A stretch of DNA of 64,000 nt from Flavobacterium aquidurense (lineage in GTDB: Bacteria > Bacteroidota > Bacteroidia > Flavobacteriales > Flavobacteriaceae), in contig FNPS01000006.1 in NCBI GenBank assembly GCA_900107365.1, positions 1,452 to 65,451 on the forward strand, read 5' to 3'. Of the stretch, positions 1-8,463 are shown one piece after another. The first letter of the stretch is position 1. Every line of letters begins with the position of its first letter. A model generated the notes under the pieces. The model did not search any database. It was not told the DNA's origin and saw nothing but the letters and a program-made list of their open reading frames with translations. The translations under genes and the position numbers were made by a program.

Positions 1-508
1 GTTATTTCACGCAGATTTGGCAGATTTTAGCAGATCAGCACAGATTTAATTTAAAAATATCTGATTAAGCTATTCAAAATCTGCGTAAAAATTTACCCCA
101 GAAATAACAAATCTGCGTACATCTGCCTAAATCCTTTTTAAATCTGCGTGAAACCTTATAAGCAGATCCATTATTTCACGCAGATTTGGCAGATTTTAGC
201 AGATCAGCACAGATTTAATTTAAAAATATCTGATTAAGCTATTCAAAATCTGCGTAAAAATTTACCCCAGAAATAACAAATCTGCGTACATCTGCCTAAA
301 TCCTTTTTAAATCTGTGTGAAACCTTATAAGCAGATCCGTTATTTCACGCAGATTTGGCAGATTTTAGCAGATCAGCACAGATTTAATTTAAAAATATCT
401 GATTAAGCTATTCAAAATCTGCGTAAAAATTTACCCCAGAAATAACAAATCTGCGTACATCTGCCTAAATCCTTTTTAAATCTGCGTGAAACCTTAAAAA
501 AGCAGATA
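1..508. repeat. Three tandem copies of a 169-bp unit, CGCAGATT family
   Basis: The sequence TTATTTCACGCAGATTTGGC recurs at 2, 171 and 340, giving a period of exactly 169 bp. Copies differ at only a few bases, for example CTGCGTG against CTGTGTG near 316. Each unit is itself an imperfect palindrome: it opens with TTTCACGCAGATT and closes with AATCTGCGTGAAA, and CAGATT/AATCTG words recur inside. The array starts at or before the window edge, so the copy number is a minimum. No ORF is supported in it. Units are contiguous, without variable spacers. Confidence 0.95.
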
Positions 509-517
509 AAAAAATTA

Positions 518-575
518 GTTCTCTCGCAGATTTCGGAGATAAAAAAGAAAAAAATCTGCCGAATCTGCGAGAAAC
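518..575. repeat. Diverged CGCAGATT palindrome
   Basis: CTCTCGCAGATTTCGG (521-536) faces CCGAATCTGCGAGAA (559-573) across an A-rich loop. The vocabulary matches the 169-bp array just upstream, but the arms carry TCTCGCAG instead of TCACGCAG. It may be an older relative of that family. The rest of the gap to the next gene (576-754) is AT-rich and holds the probable promoter of the efflux operon. A dyad TTGACT-N13-AGTCAA sits at 686-710. Confidence 0.7.
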
Positions 576-754
576 TTAAAAATAATCATTACCATTTCTT
601 AATTTGTAATAAATTGTTTTCCAGTATTTTAATATAACGTTTTCGAAAATCAAAATTTTAACATTTGTCCGAAATGGATATGTTATTGACTTTTTAGAAT
701 TATCAGTCAACAAAATAATGTGGGAACTTTGCATCATAAATTATTTATGTAATC

Positions 755-2110
755 ATGTTCCTTAAAACAACAAATTCTACAGAAGATTGTTTTCTCAAAA
801 TCCTGCTGTTATTTCTTATTGTGGTAACCTTCAATAAGGTACAAGCACAGGAAATTCATTCGGTTTCATTAAGTGAAGCTTTGAAACTGGCGAAAGAAAA
901 CAATAAAAAAATCCTCAGATCTCAATTAGAGACTACGCTCTCGGAGCAAAACATCAAAGAAAGAAAAGAACTCCGCTTACCAGACATTGAATTAAACGGC
1001 GAGTATTCCAGAATTACCAATATTACGGAGTTCAAAGGAAGCGGTTTCCTGAACGGTAAGGAAGTTACCAAGGCAATTCCTGAAATTTATCAGGTCAATT
1101 CCACTTTTAAAATGCCAATTTATGCTGGAAATAAAATCAATAACGCTATCAAAATTGCGAATCAGGAAAGTGAAATTGCCAAAATAAAAACAGAAAAAAC
1201 CGAAAATGATATCGAGTTGGAAGTGGTTGCGAACTATCTGGCGATTTATAAAATGATGGAACTTCAGAAGATTTTTGAAGAAAACATCAAAGAAGAAAAA
1301 AGCCGATTAAAAGAAGTGCAGTCGCTTCAAAAACACGGAACGCTTACTAAAAATGAAGTTATTAGAGCTGAATTACAGCTTTCGGATCGTGAATTAAATG
1401 CGCTTACGAATTCCAAAAACATAAAAATTGCGCTTCACGATCTGAAAACTTTAATTCAGCTTCCGGAGAGCGAAGAAATCGCGATTGATACTACCGCCAA
1501 TCTGGACGAAATGCAGGGTTTAGATCCGTATGACTTTTATATGAGTAAAGCTTTGCAAAATGAAGAAATGCGAATTGCAAGCCAGGAATTGGATATCAAA
1601 AAAACAGAATTGAAATTGGTTAAAGGAAATTATCTCCCAACCGTAAATTTCTTCGGTAATTATGGTTTCTATTATCCGAACTATAAATTTTTTCCGCCAA
1701 ATCCGTATTTGTACACTTTAGGGCAAGTAGGGATAGAGGCACATTTTGATATTTCGGCTTTGTATAAAAACAAGACTAAAATGCAACAGGCTACTACAAA
1801 GATAGAATGGCAACAAATGCAGTCTGATATTATAAAGGATGAAATTCAGGATGAGCTGTATAAAGAGCATACCCAATATCAGGAAATCCTTGAAAAATTT
1901 GTGGTAGTAGACAAAGCTCTGGATTTAGCCAATGAAAATTACCGCATTGTAAAGCTGAAATACTTAAACCAATTGGTTTTAATAACGGAAATGGTGGATG
2001 CTGATAATGCGTTGCTTCAGGCGAAATACAACAAAGTTTCTACCCGATTGGATGCTGTTCTGAAACATTATGAATTGCTGCATACGGCGGGGATAATGCC
2101 TCAGAGTTAG
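755..2110 (+). CDS. TolC-family outer-membrane efflux protein
   Basis: A 451-residue protein with a signal peptide ending near residue 32 (VQAQ), followed by a long, charged alpha-helical body typical of the OEP/TolC fold, which forms the trimeric outer-membrane and periplasmic exit duct. The helical segments around residues 35-230 and 270-445 look like the two OEP repeats. It is first in an operon with a HlyD-type adaptor and a 14-helix MFS pump, the classic EmrAB-TolC arrangement. No regulator gene lies within the window upstream; a dyad at 686-710 could be an operator. The substrate cannot be told from the sequence. Confidence 0.9.
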   Translation: MFLKTTNSTEDCFLKILLLFLIVVTFNKVQAQEIHSVSLSEALKLAKENNKKILRSQLETTLSEQNIKERKELRLPDIELNGEYSRITNITEFKGSGFLNGKEVTKAIPEIYQVNSTFKMPIYAGNKINNAIKIANQESEIAKIKTEKTENDIELEVVANYLAIYKMMELQKIFEENIKEEKSRLKEVQSLQKHGTLTKNEVIRAELQLSDRELNALTNSKNIKIALHDLKTLIQLPESEEIAIDTTANLDEMQGLDPYDFYMSKALQNEEMRIASQELDIKKTELKLVKGNYLPTVNFFGNYGFYYPNYKFFPPNPYLYTLGQVGIEAHFDISALYKNKTKMQQATTKIEWQQMQSDIIKDEIQDELYKEHTQYQEILEKFVVVDKALDLANENYRIVKLKYLNQLVLITEMVDADNALLQAKYNKVSTRLDAVLKHYELLHTAGIMPQS

Positions 2111-2223
2111 ACTTGAGAGGTTAGAAGAAAGAAGCAAGAGACAAGATTTAGACTTTAGCGGAGAGATTTTGGAAAATAGAATATAGAAAATAGAATATAG
2201 AGAATAGAAAATATATAGAGTTT
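2111..2223. repeat. AT/AG-rich spacer with AATAGAAAATATAG-like direct repeats
   Basis: From about 2170 to 2215 the word AGAATATAGAAAATAG repeats imperfectly. This is one of several short word-repeat spacers in the window. It lies inside the efflux operon between the TolC and HlyD genes; I see no terminator in it. Confidence 0.6.
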
Positions 2224-3276
2224 ATGGTTAAGATAAAAAATGAGACTAGAAGAAACAGAACGTTTCATATATTAATAACAATTATTGCTTGTGCGCTTGT
2301 GGTTAGCGGGGTTATTTTGGGGATTTGGTTTTATGTTTTCAACAGCAATCACGAAGAGACGAATGACGCTCAGGTGGAACAATATGTAACGCCAATTATG
2401 TCGCGAATTACGGGTTATGTACAGGAAGTTCGTTTTGATGAAAATCAGTTTGTGCACAAGGGGGATACTTTGGTTGTGATTGATAACAGAGAATACAAAT
2501 CGAAATTGAATGTGGCGCTGGCCGATGTTCAAAGCGCTGCGCAAAGTAGTGTTGTGGCCCAGAAAAATGTGGCAACTACAGCAAGTACAACGGCAATTGG
2601 AGAATCGCAATTAGAAGCTTCGAAATCGAATCTGTGGAAAACAAAATTAGAATACGAAAGATACAAAGCTTTGGTAAAAGAGGAAGCGGCGACATCACAG
2701 CAATTAGAAAAAGTAAAAGCAGATTATGAATCGGCACAGGCGCATTTTCAGGAAATGAAAGAAAGAATTCATTCTTCTAATTTAAGTACATCTGTTGCTG
2801 AAGCTAATGTACCAACAACACAAACCAACATTGCTTCCAGACAAGCTGTTGCTGATAATGCCGCATTATTTCTTTCGTACACGATTATTACAGCGCCTTA
2901 CGACGGCTGGATTGGGAAAAGAACGTTACAACCGGGTCAATTGGTAAAAGAAGGTCAGTCTTTACTTTCGATTGTAAGCAAAGAAAAGTGGATTACAGCT
3001 AATTTTAAAGAAACGCAATTGCAGTATTTAACCGTTGGTCAGGAAGTAAAAATCGAAGCCGACGCTATTAATAATAAAGAATTTACTGGAATCATCACTT
3101 CGTTATCACCCGCAAGTGGAGCCAGATTTTCGTTATTGCCTCCGGATAATGCAACAGGAAACTTCGTGAAAATCGAACAAAGAATTCCGGTTAGAATTCA
3201 GTTAAAAGACAACGACAAACAAGCCGACTTTTTAAGAGCCGGAATGAATATCACCGTTATCGCCGAACACCACTAA
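2224..3276 (+). CDS. HlyD/EmrA-family periplasmic adaptor
   Basis: A 350-residue membrane-fusion protein with one N-terminal transmembrane helix (about residues 14-38). Next come the first half of a biotinyl-lipoyl-like domain (VTPIMSRITGYVQEVRF), a coiled-coil hairpin (about 95-200), the second lipoyl half (ITAPYDGWIGKRTLQPGQ) and a beta-barrel segment. It links the inner-membrane MFS pump to the TolC duct. Its stop codon is one base from the start of the pump gene, so the two are surely co-transcribed. The length and single anchor fit the EmrA branch rather than lipid-anchored RND adaptors. Confidence 0.92.
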   Translation: MVKIKNETRRNRTFHILITIIACALVVSGVILGIWFYVFNSNHEETNDAQVEQYVTPIMSRITGYVQEVRFDENQFVHKGDTLVVIDNREYKSKLNVALADVQSAAQSSVVAQKNVATTASTTAIGESQLEASKSNLWKTKLEYERYKALVKEEAATSQQLEKVKADYESAQAHFQEMKERIHSSNLSTSVAEANVPTTQTNIASRQAVADNAALFLSYTIITAPYDGWIGKRTLQPGQLVKEGQSLLSIVSKEKWITANFKETQLQYLTVGQEVKIEADAINNKEFTGIITSLSPASGARFSLLPPDNATGNFVKIEQRIPVRIQLKDNDKQADFLRAGMNITVIAEHH

Positions 3277-3277
3277 A

Positions 3278-4861
3278 ATGGAAGATAAAAGTATTTTTAA
3301 ATCCTGGGTTCCCAAATGGGCAATCATTATTATTTTGTTTGTCTGTTTGCTGCATTCCATGATTTTATTGGGAGTTTATACTTCAAACGTAACCTACGCG
3401 GCAAGTTTTCTGGACATCGAACCAGAAGATTTGCAGTTCGCGATGTGCGTTACCTATGGAACTTTGCTAGCCACAATTTTGATCGAAAGCAGATTTTCGA
3501 GTTTTTTCCCTGCAAAAAATTACCTGATGGCGGTGTATTCGGTAATCGGAATTACTATTATTTCATCGGCGTATATTACCAATTTTTATCTGTTTTTATT
3601 GCTGAGAGTGGCTGAGGGGATTTTAATGGCGCTTCCGGTAATTACGATCAGACAATTGTTGATTGAGCAGTTTAATTCTAAAAACGCCATTATAATTGGT
3701 TTCTCCTTTTATTACGGTTCGCTGTTGTTGTCAACGCCGTTTATTATGAATATTGCCGTTTGGTTTTTGGATCATTACGATTGGAAATACATGCTTTACG
3801 TTTCAGGCGGACTTCAGGTTTTGAATGTCTTTTTGATCTTGGTTACTTTTCGCGGACACCGAATCACAAAGAAAATTCCGTTGTATCAAATCGACTGGCT
3901 GAGTTATATTTTGGTTTTAACTGCGATACTTTGTGGTGCTTATTTCTTTGTTTATGCCGAAAAAAAATACTGGTTTCAGTCTTCTGAAATGGTTTTAATG
4001 CTGATCATTGCCCTGATAACTGGAGGCTTGTTTATCTTTAAAGAGCTTTTGGTAAAAAGACCAACTTTTAATTTTGAAGTTTTTAAATATGCCAATTTGC
4101 GCATTGGGTTTTTATTGTTTTTCCTTTTTTACATCAGCAGAGCAACATTGAGTCTTTGTCATTCTGCCATGTTTTCTATTTGGAATTGGGATCCGTCACG
4201 CGTTGCGGGCGTGCAATACATTAACGGCTTAGGAAATGTAATAGGATTGATTTTGGCTGCTTTTTTTCTGATGAAATCAGTTTCGACTAAAATCATTTTT
4301 ATAATCGGATTTTCATTAATTGCACTTTTTCATTTCTGGTTTACGTTTCTCTTTGTGCCCGATGTGGCACTGTCAGATATTATCATTCCATACATTTTAC
4401 AAGGTATTGGAGTTGGATTTTTATTCGTGCCTTTAATCTTGTTTACGACATCATCCGTTCCGGCAAAAATGGCAGTTTCTTCGGGAATTGTCGGCGTATC
4501 AGGGCGTTTCTGGGGAAGTACAATTGGGTTTTGTGTGATGCAGAATGCAATGGTTTTTTTAAACAAAAAGCACTTTTTAAAACTAAGTCAATTTGTAACT
4601 GGCGAAAGCCCGGAAGCGCAACAAACGATAGCATCAACAGCACAGAGTTTTATGGCAAAAGGATATTCCGCAGACAATGCGAATACTTTAGCCTTGAAAA
4701 AAGTCTTCGGAACGATTACTAAACAAGCAACGTTATTAGCCGATATGGAAATTTATACGATTGTGGGGTATGGTTTGGTGGTTTTGATTATTCTTATCGC
4801 ATTAAATCAGCATTTAAGACAGACGATGACATTGGTTAAAAGTAAGATTTGGATAGGGTAG
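3278..4861 (+). CDS. DHA2-type MFS drug efflux permease (EmrB-like)
   Basis: A 527-residue polytopic protein with about 14 hydrophobic segments and a long C-terminal loop before the last helix (about 440-500), as in DHA2 proton/drug antiporters. It follows the adaptor by one base and completes a tripartite EmrAB-TolC-like export system. The family exports amphipathic drugs, fatty acids or siderophore-like molecules by proton antiport; the substrate here is unknown. The helix 1 region shows the usual start after a short cytoplasmic tail (KSWVPKWAIIIILFVCLL), which supports this start codon. Confidence 0.9.
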   Translation: MEDKSIFKSWVPKWAIIIILFVCLLHSMILLGVYTSNVTYAASFLDIEPEDLQFAMCVTYGTLLATILIESRFSSFFPAKNYLMAVYSVIGITIISSAYITNFYLFLLLRVAEGILMALPVITIRQLLIEQFNSKNAIIIGFSFYYGSLLLSTPFIMNIAVWFLDHYDWKYMLYVSGGLQVLNVFLILVTFRGHRITKKIPLYQIDWLSYILVLTAILCGAYFFVYAEKKYWFQSSEMVLMLIIALITGGLFIFKELLVKRPTFNFEVFKYANLRIGFLLFFLFYISRATLSLCHSAMFSIWNWDPSRVAGVQYINGLGNVIGLILAAFFLMKSVSTKIIFIIGFSLIALFHFWFTFLFVPDVALSDIIIPYILQGIGVGFLFVPLILFTTSSVPAKMAVSSGIVGVSGRFWGSTIGFCVMQNAMVFLNKKHFLKLSQFVTGESPEAQQTIASTAQSFMAKGYSADNANTLALKKVFGTITKQATLLADMEIYTIVGYGLVVLIILIALNQHLRQTMTLVKSKIWIG

Positions 4862-4867
4862 GAAATT

Positions 4868-5070
4868 AATCGCGCAAAGGCGCAGAGTCGCAAAGTTTTA
4901 TTTATGCCACAGATTAAAAAGATTGTAAGGATTTTTGTTTCACGCAGATTTTAAAAATATTTAGGCGGATATCCGCAGATGATTAATCAAAAATAAATCT
5001 GCGGATATCTGCTTAAATCTGCCGGATCTGCGTGAAACAAAACTTTGCGGCTCTGCGCCTTTGCGCGATT
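4868..5070. repeat. Nested palindrome: CGCAAAGGCGCAGAG arms enclosing a CGCAGATT palindrome
   Basis: The outer arms are 4868-4899 and 5039-5070. Each is 32 bp, and they are reverse complements with one mismatch (words CGCAAAGG, CGCAGAG, CGCAAAG). Between them lies a second palindrome of the CGCAGATT family (about 4939-4979 against 4999-5038, TTTCACGCAGATT facing ATCTGCGTGAAAC). This nearly fills the 300-base gap between the MFS gene and the HAD gene. The remainder (5071-5161) has looser CTCTGCGAG-like words and the upstream region of the HAD gene. Confidence 0.9.
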
Positions 5071-5161
5071 CAAAAACAAATCTTAGCGAATCTCTGCGAG
5101 AAACCTCCGCGCAACTCTGTGAAATTAATTATCTTGCGACCGTTAAAAAACAAAATATACA

Positions 5162-5821
5162 ATGAAGCAGCACTGTGTAATTTTTGATATGGATGGCGTG
5201 ATTTGTCACACGAATCCGCATCATGCAAAAGCTTTCGAGGCGTTTTTCGATAAATATCAAATTCGGCATTCAGAACAGGAATTTGAAGAACATATGTACG
5301 GAAAACATAACGGTTATATCATGACGCATTTCTTCAAGCGTCCGATAACCGGGGAAGAGCTTATAAAACTGGAAGACGAAAAAGAAGGAATGTTCCGTGA
5401 GGTTTATAAAGACAAAGTGGAAACGATTCCATTTTATTTGGATTTTTTAAGCGAATTGAGATCTCGTGGATTTAAAACGGCGGTTGCAACATCAGCACCA
5501 CGTGCGAATTTGGATTTGATTGCCAATGTTTTAAAACTAGACGAAAAAATGGACTCCATGATGTCAAGCGAAGACGTAAAACAGCATAAACCAAATCCCG
5601 AAGTATATTTAAAATCGGCAGAACGTGTTGGCGTTTCTCCATCGGATTGTGTTGTTTTTGAAGATTCTTTTTCGGGCGTTACAGCAGGATTAAATGCAGG
5701 AATGAAAGTGGTTGGTGTTTTGAGTTCGCATACAAAAGAACAATTGCCTCCGTGTGATTTTTATATAAATGATTATAGTGAGGTTGATGTTGATAAGGTT
5801 TTGGAATTACTAAATAAATAG
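5162..5821 (+). CDS. HAD-IA family hydrolase, beta-phosphoglucomutase-like
   Basis: A 219-residue HAD phosphatase or phosphomutase. Motif I is FDMDGV with Asp9 as nucleophile and Asp11 as acid/base. Motif II lies in AVATSAPRAN, motif III in QHKPNPEVY, and motif IV in VVFEDSFSGVTAG. The helical cap inserted after motif I is of the small C1 type. It resembles beta-phosphoglucomutase and sugar-phosphate phosphatases, but the true beta-PGM of this window is the gene at 54792-55445, so this one is more likely a phosphatase of unknown substrate. It stands alone between a repeat cluster and a terminator. Confidence 0.85.
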   Translation: MKQHCVIFDMDGVICHTNPHHAKAFEAFFDKYQIRHSEQEFEEHMYGKHNGYIMTHFFKRPITGEELIKLEDEKEGMFREVYKDKVETIPFYLDFLSELRSRGFKTAVATSAPRANLDLIANVLKLDEKMDSMMSSEDVKQHKPNPEVYLKSAERVGVSPSDCVVFEDSFSGVTAGLNAGMKVVGVLSSHTKEQLPPCDFYINDYSEVDVDKVLELLNK

Positions 5822-5849
5822 ATTTTAATAAAAAGACTGGTCTTTTTTT

Positions 5850-5899
5850 AAACATCTTACAAATAATCGGGTTTTGATATTTGTAAGATGTTTTTTTTA
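5850..5899 (+). terminator. Intrinsic terminator after the HAD gene
   Basis: AAACATCTTACAAATA faces TATTTGTAAGATGTTT around a short loop, followed by a run of Ts at 5891-5898. It begins 28 bases after the stop codon of the HAD gene. Confidence 0.85.
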
Positions 5900-5975
5900 T
5901 TTTAATTGTGTATATTTGATTGTGTTAACTATTTGATTATCCTTTGTTTAATTGTTTTTAAGTGAAAAATAATAT

Positions 5976-7403
5976 ATGCAAATCGTAAAACTACATTTAA
6001 ATTATACCTTCCCCTATCTTTTTTTGTTTCTCTTTTGTTTTGCTTTTAATTCCAGGGCTCAATATGTAAACAGGCCTCCGGTTTTAAGTCAACAAAGTGG
6101 CTTATCCGTTCAGGATAGCATCGATCCTACTAATTTGAAAAAGCCTTTTTTTCAAACAAATGCAGTAAAAATTGGCTTTGTTCCAGTGCTGTTTTTTACG
6201 GCAAGTGCTTTGACATGGGACGATCGGGAAAAAATTAGGGAAACACGAAATAGGTATATTCCCACTTTTGATAATCATTACGATAACTATTTACAATATG
6301 TACCGGCTGCAAGTGTTTATGCCTTGAATCTCGCAGGGGTAAAAGGGCGTAATAATTTAAAACGTGCCTCAATTTCGTATGCTGCCAGTATAGGGATAAT
6401 GGCAATTTTGGTTAATTCTATAAAGTACACCGCAAAAGTAGAGCGGCCAGACGGTTCAAACAATAATTCTTTTCCGTCAGGACACTCTGCCAATGCATTT
6501 ATGAATGCCACTTTTCTCCATAAAGAGTATGGCGAATTGAGTCCAATGTATAGTATTTCGGGCTACACGATGAGTACTTTTACGGCTTTGGGAAGGGAAC
6601 TTAACAATCGTCACTGGATTTCAGATGTATTGGCAGGTGCCGGAATAGGAATTTTATCAACGCAGCTTGCCTATTTTTTCGTCGATAAATTTTATAAAAA
6701 TGATGGAGATCATGTAAACGAATACAAATTTAAAGATCCCTTAGAGCGACCATCTTATCTTTCTTTAAAAATGGGTTATGCCTGGGCTTCGCGAAATTTG
6801 GTTGAAAACTTTGATATCGGAATTCATTCTAAAACTGGTTTTGAAATGGGATTAGAAGGCGCTTACTATTTTAATAATCATTGGGGAATAGGAAGTGATT
6901 TTTCTTTTGTAAGTTTCCCAATAAGTACAGAGAATGTTAGTACAGTAGATCCTGATCTTGGCACTTCATCCTCATCACTTGTAACAGAATCTATAGGAGC
7001 ATTAAATTTTACTGTTGGTCCTCATTTTACGCATCATATTGCAGAAAAATGGTTAGTTCAGGCGAAGTTAGGTGCTGGAGTTTCCGCAGGAGCAACGGGT
7101 AAATTATCTCTTAAAATTCCTAATGTTGATGATGATGACAATTATCTAAATAATGAGTTTGATATATTAGTATATAAACCAGCCACTGCTTTTAAAATCA
7201 ATACAGGGTTATCTTTTACTTATATGTTAAATTCTGAACTGGGACTTACTGCCTATTCCGATTATAATTATTCAAAACCAAATTTCACGTATACCTTGAT
7301 GGATTATGGCCAAGACATGGATAATCCAACACAAAAGATTTTTAAAGAGAAGGACGATTTAAGTTACATTGCGGCAGGCTTAAGAATTACTGCTTTTTTT
7401 TAA
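5976..7403 (+). CDS. PAP2 phosphatase fused to a C-terminal outer-membrane-type beta-barrel
   Basis: 475 residues with an N-terminal signal peptide (about 1-29). The phosphatidic acid phosphatase type 2 signature is complete: KYTAKVERP from residue 150, PSGHS at 167-171, and RHWISD with Arg212, His213 and Asp217. From about residue 255 the chain changes to alternating hydrophobic strands with a terminal aromatic (ITAFF), resembling a porin-like barrel. The protein probably removes phosphate from a lipid such as undecaprenyl-PP or LPS-linked phosphate at the periplasm/outer membrane; the substrate is inferred only. A possible -7 element TATATTTG is at 5911-5918. Confidence 0.85.
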   Translation: MQIVKLHLNYTFPYLFLFLFCFAFNSRAQYVNRPPVLSQQSGLSVQDSIDPTNLKKPFFQTNAVKIGFVPVLFFTASALTWDDREKIRETRNRYIPTFDNHYDNYLQYVPAASVYALNLAGVKGRNNLKRASISYAASIGIMAILVNSIKYTAKVERPDGSNNNSFPSGHSANAFMNATFLHKEYGELSPMYSISGYTMSTFTALGRELNNRHWISDVLAGAGIGILSTQLAYFFVDKFYKNDGDHVNEYKFKDPLERPSYLSLKMGYAWASRNLVENFDIGIHSKTGFEMGLEGAYYFNNHWGIGSDFSFVSFPISTENVSTVDPDLGTSSSSLVTESIGALNFTVGPHFTHHIAEKWLVQAKLGAGVSAGATGKLSLKIPNVDDDDNYLNNEFDILVYKPATAFKINTGLSFTYMLNSELGLTAYSDYNYSKPNFTYTLMDYGQDMDNPTQKIFKEKDDLSYIAAGLRITAFF

Positions 7404-7433
7404 TTTGCGTCGGTCTATAAATGCCTTTGATTA

Positions 7434-7466
7434 GCCTCCAGTTTTGACCGGGAGGTTTTATTTTTT
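7434..7466 (+). terminator. Probable terminator between convergent genes
   Basis: CCTCC (7435-7439) pairs with GGAGG (7451-7455), followed by TTTTATTTTTT. The short stem follows the PAP2 gene by about 30 bases and overlaps the stop codon of the converging lipoprotein gene. Confidence 0.6.
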
Positions 7467-8387
7467 CTTAAGAAACAATCCATTGTTTCCTATTGCAAAT
7501 ACGGCATTATCTTTAGTGATAATTTTCACGAGTGGTTCAGTAGTTTTATTATAAACTATTTTCCAATTTAAACCAGCATCTTTAGTCTCTAAAATTTGAC
7601 CTTCATACGTTGAAATGTATCCAACATTTTCATTAATAAAACAAACACTCATTGGTGATTTAGGCAAGTCTGATATTTTTATCCAACTATTTGAGCCATT
7701 AATAGTTTTGTATAATTCCCTTTTAAAATTGATATAATAACCAATATTGTCTGATATAAAAGAAATGGAATAAATGTTTGAATTTGAATTCAGTGTTTTT
7801 GTCCAGGTCTCACCGCCATCAATAGTTTTCACAATTACACCTACATCTGAATAGTCAGAAGTATATCCGCCATAAGCATATGAAACTAAAGGAGAAGTTA
7901 TTTCTAAATCATCTACAGAACTGGAACTATACTTTTCTGTCCAATTCTTTCCAGAATCATCTGATTTTAAAATCGAACCGCCTCTTATTATTAATCCCTT
8001 ATCAGGGCTGTAAAATTTAATGGAAAAAATACTTGAACCAATTTGAAGACTTTCAATTTTGTTAAACGTAGTGCCAGAATTTGAAGTGGCAAACATGTCA
8101 AGTCTTGCGGTATAGAAATTTTGTTCATTTAACATACAAGCACTCAAAAAAGTTTGAGTATCTCCTACATTTAATTTAGTCCATGTTTTTCCGCCATCAT
8201 TGGTTTTTGCTAAAAATCCTATAGAGCCACAAATTATTCCCTGATTTTTATTTATAAAGGAAATGTCAGTTAAGCTTTCAGTGGTATTGGTATTCATTTT
8301 CCCAAATGAATCTACAATTTTATCTTCATCAGAAGAGCAGCCGATAATTCCTAAAGTCAGAATAAAAAAACATAGAATTTTTTTCAT
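7458..8387 (-). CDS. YCF48/BNR-repeat beta-propeller lipoprotein
   Basis: 309 residues. A lipoprotein signal ends at Cys17 (LGIIGCSSDED), so the mature protein is lipid-anchored. The body holds repeated Asp-box motifs (NDGGKTWTK, DDSGKNWTE, IDGGETWTK, KDAGLNWK), which mark the BNR/sortilin-type beta-propeller related to the photosystem assembly factor Ycf48. In non-photosynthetic Bacteroidota such proteins are of unknown function. It starts a minus-strand group of envelope proteins but is separated from the next gene by 76 bases, so co-transcription is uncertain. Confidence 0.8.
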   Translation of the reverse strand: MKKILCFFILTLGIIGCSSDEDKIVDSFGKMNTNTTESLTDISFINKNQGIICGSIGFLAKTNDGGKTWTKLNVGDTQTFLSACMLNEQNFYTARLDMFATSNSGTTFNKIESLQIGSSIFSIKFYSPDKGLIIRGGSILKSDDSGKNWTEKYSSSSVDDLEITSPLVSYAYGGYTSDYSDVGVIVKTIDGGETWTKTLNSNSNIYSISFISDNIGYYINFKRELYKTINGSNSWIKISDLPKSPMSVCFINENVGYISTYEGQILETKDAGLNWKIVYNKTTEPLVKIITKDNAVFAIGNNGLFLKKK

Positions 8388-8463
8388 AAGTATCTTTTTT
8401 CTCTTAGATGGCTAATTATCAAAATGGTTGCGTAGAATTGGGAAGAATTTTTTTGTTTAAATA

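Noticed and set aside
1..508. CRISPR array
   Set aside because: Units are 169 bp, contiguous and nearly identical, with no unique spacers of uniform length and no cas genes.
650..659. TTTTCGAAAA as a LacI-type operator
   Set aside because: A perfect 10-base palindrome, but in AT-rich DNA it is easily due to chance and no link to the efflux operon can be shown.
5162..5821. Beta-phosphoglucomutase of the starch pathway
   Set aside because: It is related in fold, but the operon-linked enzyme at 54792-55445 fits that role; this gene has no sugar genes around it.
7458..8387. Sialidase (from Asp-box repeats)
   Set aside because: Asp boxes occur in many beta-propellers; the Arg triad and other sialidase residues are not visible, and the pattern fits YCF48-like proteins.
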